The notes under the pieces were generated by a model, which saw nothing but the letters and a program-made list of their open reading frames with translations, had not been told where the DNA came from and did not search any database. Shown here in pieces: positions 5,912-8,557 of a stretch of 8,557 bases of DNA. Position 1 is the stretch's first letter, and the number at the start of each line of letters is the position of its first letter. This stretch comes from Candidatus Hydrogenedentota bacterium (lineage in GTDB: Bacteria > Hydrogenedentota > Hydrogenedentia > Hydrogenedentales > SLHB01). A program made the translations under genes and the position numbers. The stretch covers positions 1 through 8,557 of the forward strand of contig JAFGTL010000130.1 of assembly GCA_016934125.1 (NCBI GenBank), read 5' to 3'.

Positions 5912-7450
5912 GTGGCCAAGCAGCCAAATGTCCTGTTCATCATGACGGATCAGCAGCGCGCGGACACGATCGCGGCGCTGGGCAATGAGCACATCTACAC
6001 GCCCAACCTGGATCGGCTCGTGCGCCGGGGCACGGCCTTCCGAAACACCTACTCGACGTGCCCCGTCTGCGTGCCGGCGCGTTACACCGTGCGCACCGGC
6101 CGCGAGCCGCACACGACGACGGTGTATCACAACGGCGGCCCCGATCCGCAGCCCGGCCAGGCCGACACCATGGAGGGCCGGTGCGGCGCCTATCTCGCCC
6201 GCACCATGACGCGCCTCGGTTACCGCACATTCGGCATCGGTAAGTTCCACACCGCCCCCAGATATGAGGAGCTCGGCTACGAAGTCCACCTGCACAGCGA
6301 AGAACTCTACGGGAGCCCGGAAGTCCGCGGGCAGGACGCGTACGCGGCCTTCATCGCGCGCGAACACCCCGAGTTCGGCTTCATCGAAGGGCTCATGGGC
6401 GAGCGCACCGAGATGTACTACATGCCGCAGATGAGCCCCATGCCCGCCGAGGCCGGTGTCGAAGCCTGGGCCGCCGACCGCGCCATCGAACAGCTCGGTG
6501 TGTCCGATTCGCGGCCCTATTTCGGCTTCGTCTCCTTCATCGGCCCGCACCCGCCCCTGGCCCCGCCCATCCCCTTCAACCGCATGTACGATCCGGACAG
6601 AATGCCCAACCCGGTTCGCGGGGATCGGGCCGTCGATCACATGGACGAACAGATCACCTGGATGAACCACGCCATCTGGGCCGAGGACATCAACGATTCC
6701 CACGCCCGCGTCCTCCGGGCTCGATACTATGGCGAACTCTCCTACATCGACCACTGCCTCGGCCGCATCCTCGACGCCGTCGAGCAACGCGGCGACGCCG
6801 ACAACACGCTCATCTGCTTCTACTCGGATCACGGCGATTTCCTGGGCGATCACCATGCCTGGCAGAAGGAGAGTTTCTTCGAGGCGGCGTGCCACGTGCC
6901 GCTTCTGGTGAGTTGGCCCGGGCAGATACCCGAGAACGAACAGCGCGACGATCTGGTATGCCTCACCGATCTGTTCGGCATCGCTACCGGCGCCGCGGGC
7001 GCCCTCGAAACCCGGGACGGCATGGACGTGCTCGGCATGCTCGATGGCGACGTGGCGCCCCGCACGACCTTGATCGGCCTGTACGGCGATCCGGGCACGC
7101 CGCGCTTCAAGGTGATGGTGCGCGAGGGCGAGTGGAAGTACATCTACATGGCCAACGGCGGCCGCGAGCAGCTCTTCAACCTCCGCGAGGATCCCGACGA
7201 ATGTGTCCAGCGGTTCGACGACGCCCGCGCCGTGGCCAATCGCCTCCGGAACGCCGCGACCGAGGCCGTCCAGCGGCCGAACGTGGATCGCGCCCTCGAT
7301 GACAACGGCCTACGCGCCTTCCCCTTCGAAGAGCGGCCCCTGACGCGCATCTATCAGTTCGATCGATCCCGCGGTGTCCAGGGCTTCCCGAAACATCCGA
7401 AAGACGCCCTCGAGCAATATCAGGAGTCGGCCGCCGGGCGTAGAGAGTAG
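5912..7450 (+). CDS. Cytoplasmic-type sulfatase (S1 family, formylglycine-dependent)
   Basis: A 512-residue alkaline-phosphatase-superfamily sulfatase, predicted to hydrolyse a sulfate ester. It begins QPNVLFIMTDQQRADTI (residues 4-20), with metal ligand Asp13. The maturation motif is CVPAR at 53-57, so Cys53 is the expected formylglycine precursor and Arg57 its partner; the fourth position is Ala where CxPSR is usual. Further on are GIGKFH (108-113; Lys111, His113), GPHPP (211-215; His213), YSDHGDFLGDHH (304-315; metal ligands Asp306 and His307) and a lysine at 319. The C-terminal subdomain contains W-K-Y-I-Y (408-412) and a LFNLREDP-x-E loop (421-430), typical of the family. No signal peptide precedes the domain, unlike most planctomycetal sulfatases, so it probably acts in the cytoplasm. 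No formylglycine-generating enzyme is in the window. The DUF434 gene follows 9 bases later. The substrate cannot be read from the sequence. Confidence 0.93.
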   Translation: MAKQPNVLFIMTDQQRADTIAALGNEHIYTPNLDRLVRRGTAFRNTYSTCPVCVPARYTVRTGREPHTTTVYHNGGPDPQPGQADTMEGRCGAYLARTMTRLGYRTFGIGKFHTAPRYEELGYEVHLHSEELYGSPEVRGQDAYAAFIAREHPEFGFIEGLMGERTEMYYMPQMSPMPAEAGVEAWAADRAIEQLGVSDSRPYFGFVSFIGPHPPLAPPIPFNRMYDPDRMPNPVRGDRAVDHMDEQITWMNHAIWAEDINDSHARVLRARYYGELSYIDHCLGRILDAVEQRGDADNTLICFYSDHGDFLGDHHAWQKESFFEAACHVPLLVSWPGQIPENEQRDDLVCLTDLFGIATGAAGALETRDGMDVLGMLDGDVAPRTTLIGLYGDPGTPRFKVMVREGEWKYIYMANGGREQLFNLREDPDECVQRFDDARAVANRLRNAATEAVQRPNVDRALDDNGLRAFPFEERPLTRIYQFDRSRGVQGFPKHPKDALEQYQESAAGRRE

Positions 7451-7459
7451 GCTGACATC

Positions 7460-8206
7460 ATGCCCAACCGCCAGAGCCATCGGGGCAAGCACCCCCAGGA
7501 CGCGAAGCTGTTCGCGGGCGAACGGCTGCCCGCGCTCCGCGCGGCGGTAGCGGATCTCTCGTTCCTGTTGTCGCGGGGCTATTCGGACACGTCGGCCCTC
7601 AAACTGGTGGGCGATCACTTCCAACTCGCCGCCCGGCAACGGCGGGCCGTGCTCGGCGCGGCCTGCTCGGATGAGTCGCTCGAAGGCCGCCGGGCCCGCC
7701 GCGTCGCGCCCGGCCGGCTCCGCGGACGACGCCTCGTGCTGGACGGCTACAACGTGCTCATCATCATCGAGAGCGCCCTGTCCGGAGGCGTGTTGCTCCG
7801 GGGACGGGATGGCTGCATCCGCGATCTCGCGAGCGTCCACGGCTCATACCACAAGGTGGCCGAAACCCGCCCGGCCATCGAGCAGGTGGGCGCGGCCCTC
7901 GAGCGCCTGGGCATCGCGCAATGCCTGTGGCTCTTCGACGCGCCCGTGTCAAACAGCGGCCGCCTGAAGCAGCTCGTACTGAGTACAGCCGCCGAACGCG
8001 GCTGGCGTTGGCACGTGGAACTCACCGTGAAGACGGACGACGCCCTCGCGAAGTGCGGCGATATCGTCGCCACCTCGGATGGCTGGATCCTGGATCGGGC
8101 GACGCAATGGGCCAACCTGGTGCAGCGGGTGATCGAGGCGCTTCAGCCGCAGCCGAGGGTGCTCGATCTCCGGCCGCGGCCCCGAAACCCGGGCGCATCA
8201 CGCTGA
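7460..8206 (+). CDS. DUF434 / DUF5616 protein, PIN-like fold (putative nuclease)
   Basis: A 248-residue protein. Residues 7-70 fit DUF434: HRGKHPQDAKLF at 7-18, LSFLLSRGYSDTSALKLVGD at 33-52, and LAARQRRAV-x-x-AAC at 56-69. Residues 88-225 fit DUF5616: LVLDGYNVLI at 92-101, LSGG-x-LLRGRDGCIRDLASVHG at 107-128, LWLFDAPVSNSGRLK at 156-170, and ATSDGWILDR at 204-213. Conserved acids (Asp95, Asp117, Asp122, Asp160, Asp194, Asp207) near LDGYN resemble a PIN/NYN-type metal site, hence a possible RNase; no activity is known to me. The start is ATG 7460, 9 bases after the sulfatase stop, with only a weak GAGAGTAGG-like ribosome binding site, so it probably depends on read-through from the sulfatase gene. 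It converges on the next gene with 5 bases between stops. The proline/arginine-rich tail after 229 is likely disordered. Confidence 0.88.
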   Translation: MPNRQSHRGKHPQDAKLFAGERLPALRAAVADLSFLLSRGYSDTSALKLVGDHFQLAARQRRAVLGAACSDESLEGRRARRVAPGRLRGRRLVLDGYNVLIIIESALSGGVLLRGRDGCIRDLASVHGSYHKVAETRPAIEQVGAALERLGIAQCLWLFDAPVSNSGRLKQLVLSTAAERGWRWHVELTVKTDDALAKCGDIVATSDGWILDRATQWANLVQRVIEALQPQPRVLDLRPRPRNPGASR

Positions 8207-8211
8207 CACGC

Positions 8212-8556
8212 TCAGTCGCCCCAGCAGGTGTTGAGGAAGACGCCGGTACGCCCCTGTAACGCAGCGAGCGCATCGGCCGCGTCCGGATCGCCGGCCGCAT
8301 GGGCCAGCATCAGGCGGCCTTCTTCGACGCACAGCGCGTCGTGTTCGGGGAACACCTCGCGCAACAGGAACAAGGCGTATTTCACCAGCCGGAACGGCCC
8401 GTAGGCGCGAACCGACTCGCCCGGCAACGCTTCCACCGCCACCGAGTACAGGCCCTTGATGCTCTCGATGAGATCCTCCAGTTCGAGGCCCGGCGCAAAC
8501 ACGATGGTCGAATACCACCCGAACAAATCGCCCTCGCAGCCGTGCCCGTCGCTCAC
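8212..8556 (-). CDS. Unidentified protein, possibly the C-terminal end of a longer protein (edge)
   Basis: The frame is open from the right edge to a TGA at 8214-8212, giving 114 residues if it starts at the GTG at 8556. No upstream sequence is available to test for a ribosome binding site, so it may be 5'-truncated. Notable blocks are ELEDLIESIKGLYSVAVEA (25-43), YGPFRLVKYALFLLREVFPE (52-71), HDALCVEEGRLML (72-84) and the end LNTCWGD. The patterned alternation of aliphatic and charged residues and the codon use support a real protein. The blocks vaguely recall C-terminal regions of PHP-type metallophosphoesterase-like hypothetical proteins, but I cannot assign a family. It converges on the DUF434 gene. 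Confidence 0.6.
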   Translation of the reverse strand: MSDGHGCEGDLFGWYSTIVFAPGLELEDLIESIKGLYSVAVEALPGESVRAYGPFRLVKYALFLLREVFPEHDALCVEEGRLMLAHAAGDPDAADALAALQGRTGVFLNTCWGD

Positions 8557-8557
8557 A

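Noticed and set aside
5813..6895. 360-residue leftward open frame antisense to the sulfatase
   Set aside because: Valine/glycine/alanine-rich mirror of the sulfatase reading frame without recognisable motifs; the sulfatase on the other strand has all its catalytic residues.
1..8557. CRISPR arrays, insertion sequences, integrases, attachment sites
   Set aside because: No regularly spaced identical repeats, no transposase or integrase motifs and no terminal inverted repeats were seen; the only large repeats are the coding BACON units.

Overview
The window is GC-rich (roughly two thirds G+C by eye) bacterial chromosomal DNA with dense, short-spaced genes and no phage, transposon, CRISPR or RNA gene that I can recognise. 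The mix of families points to a free-living, probably uncultured member of the Planctomycetota / Lentisphaerota / Hydrogenedentota kind: the C-terminus of a DUF6785-type membrane protein, a large surface protease built from BACON repeats, a sulfatase, and a DUF434/DUF5616 protein. This lineage is inferred from family content only; there is no marker gene in the window.

Layout. Bases 1-139 (+) are the last codons of a polytopic membrane protein. It converges, 12 bases apart, on a 1142-residue secreted subtilase (3580-152, minus). That protein has a signal peptide, a fervidolysin-like propeptide, a kexin/furin-like S8 domain with an intact Asp-His-Ser triad, a P domain, three BACON repeats, an FN3-like domain and a C-terminal GG-hydrophobic-RRRKR anchor/sorting tail. 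A 380-base intergenic region (3581-3960) holds the divergent control signals. It includes an AT-rich patch with a sigma70-like promoter and a cluster of direct and inverted repeats in front of the rightward operon. On the protease side a 9-base direct repeat flanks the ribosome binding site.

Rightward from 3961 comes a tightly coupled three-gene cassette: a DUF2089 zinc-ribbon/helix-turn-helix protein (3961-4269), a YIP1-like membrane protein fused to a DUF3887 domain (4266-5306), and a two-TM protein with a PH-like domain (5312-5791). The first junction is an ATGA overlap. At the second, the Shine-Dalgarno of gene 3 lies in the last codons of gene 2. The arrangement suggests a DNA-binding regulator co-expressed with two envelope proteins, possibly an envelope-sensing module. 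This is the best candidate here for an uncharacterised system, but its function is inferred.

After a 120-base gap come a cytoplasmic-type sulfatase (5912-7450) and, 9 bases later, a DUF434/DUF5616 PIN-like protein (7460-8206). The latter converges, 5 bases apart, on a leftward gene at the right edge (8212-8556) that may be cut by the window. Several long antisense reading frames exist only because of the GC-rich codon bias and were rejected.
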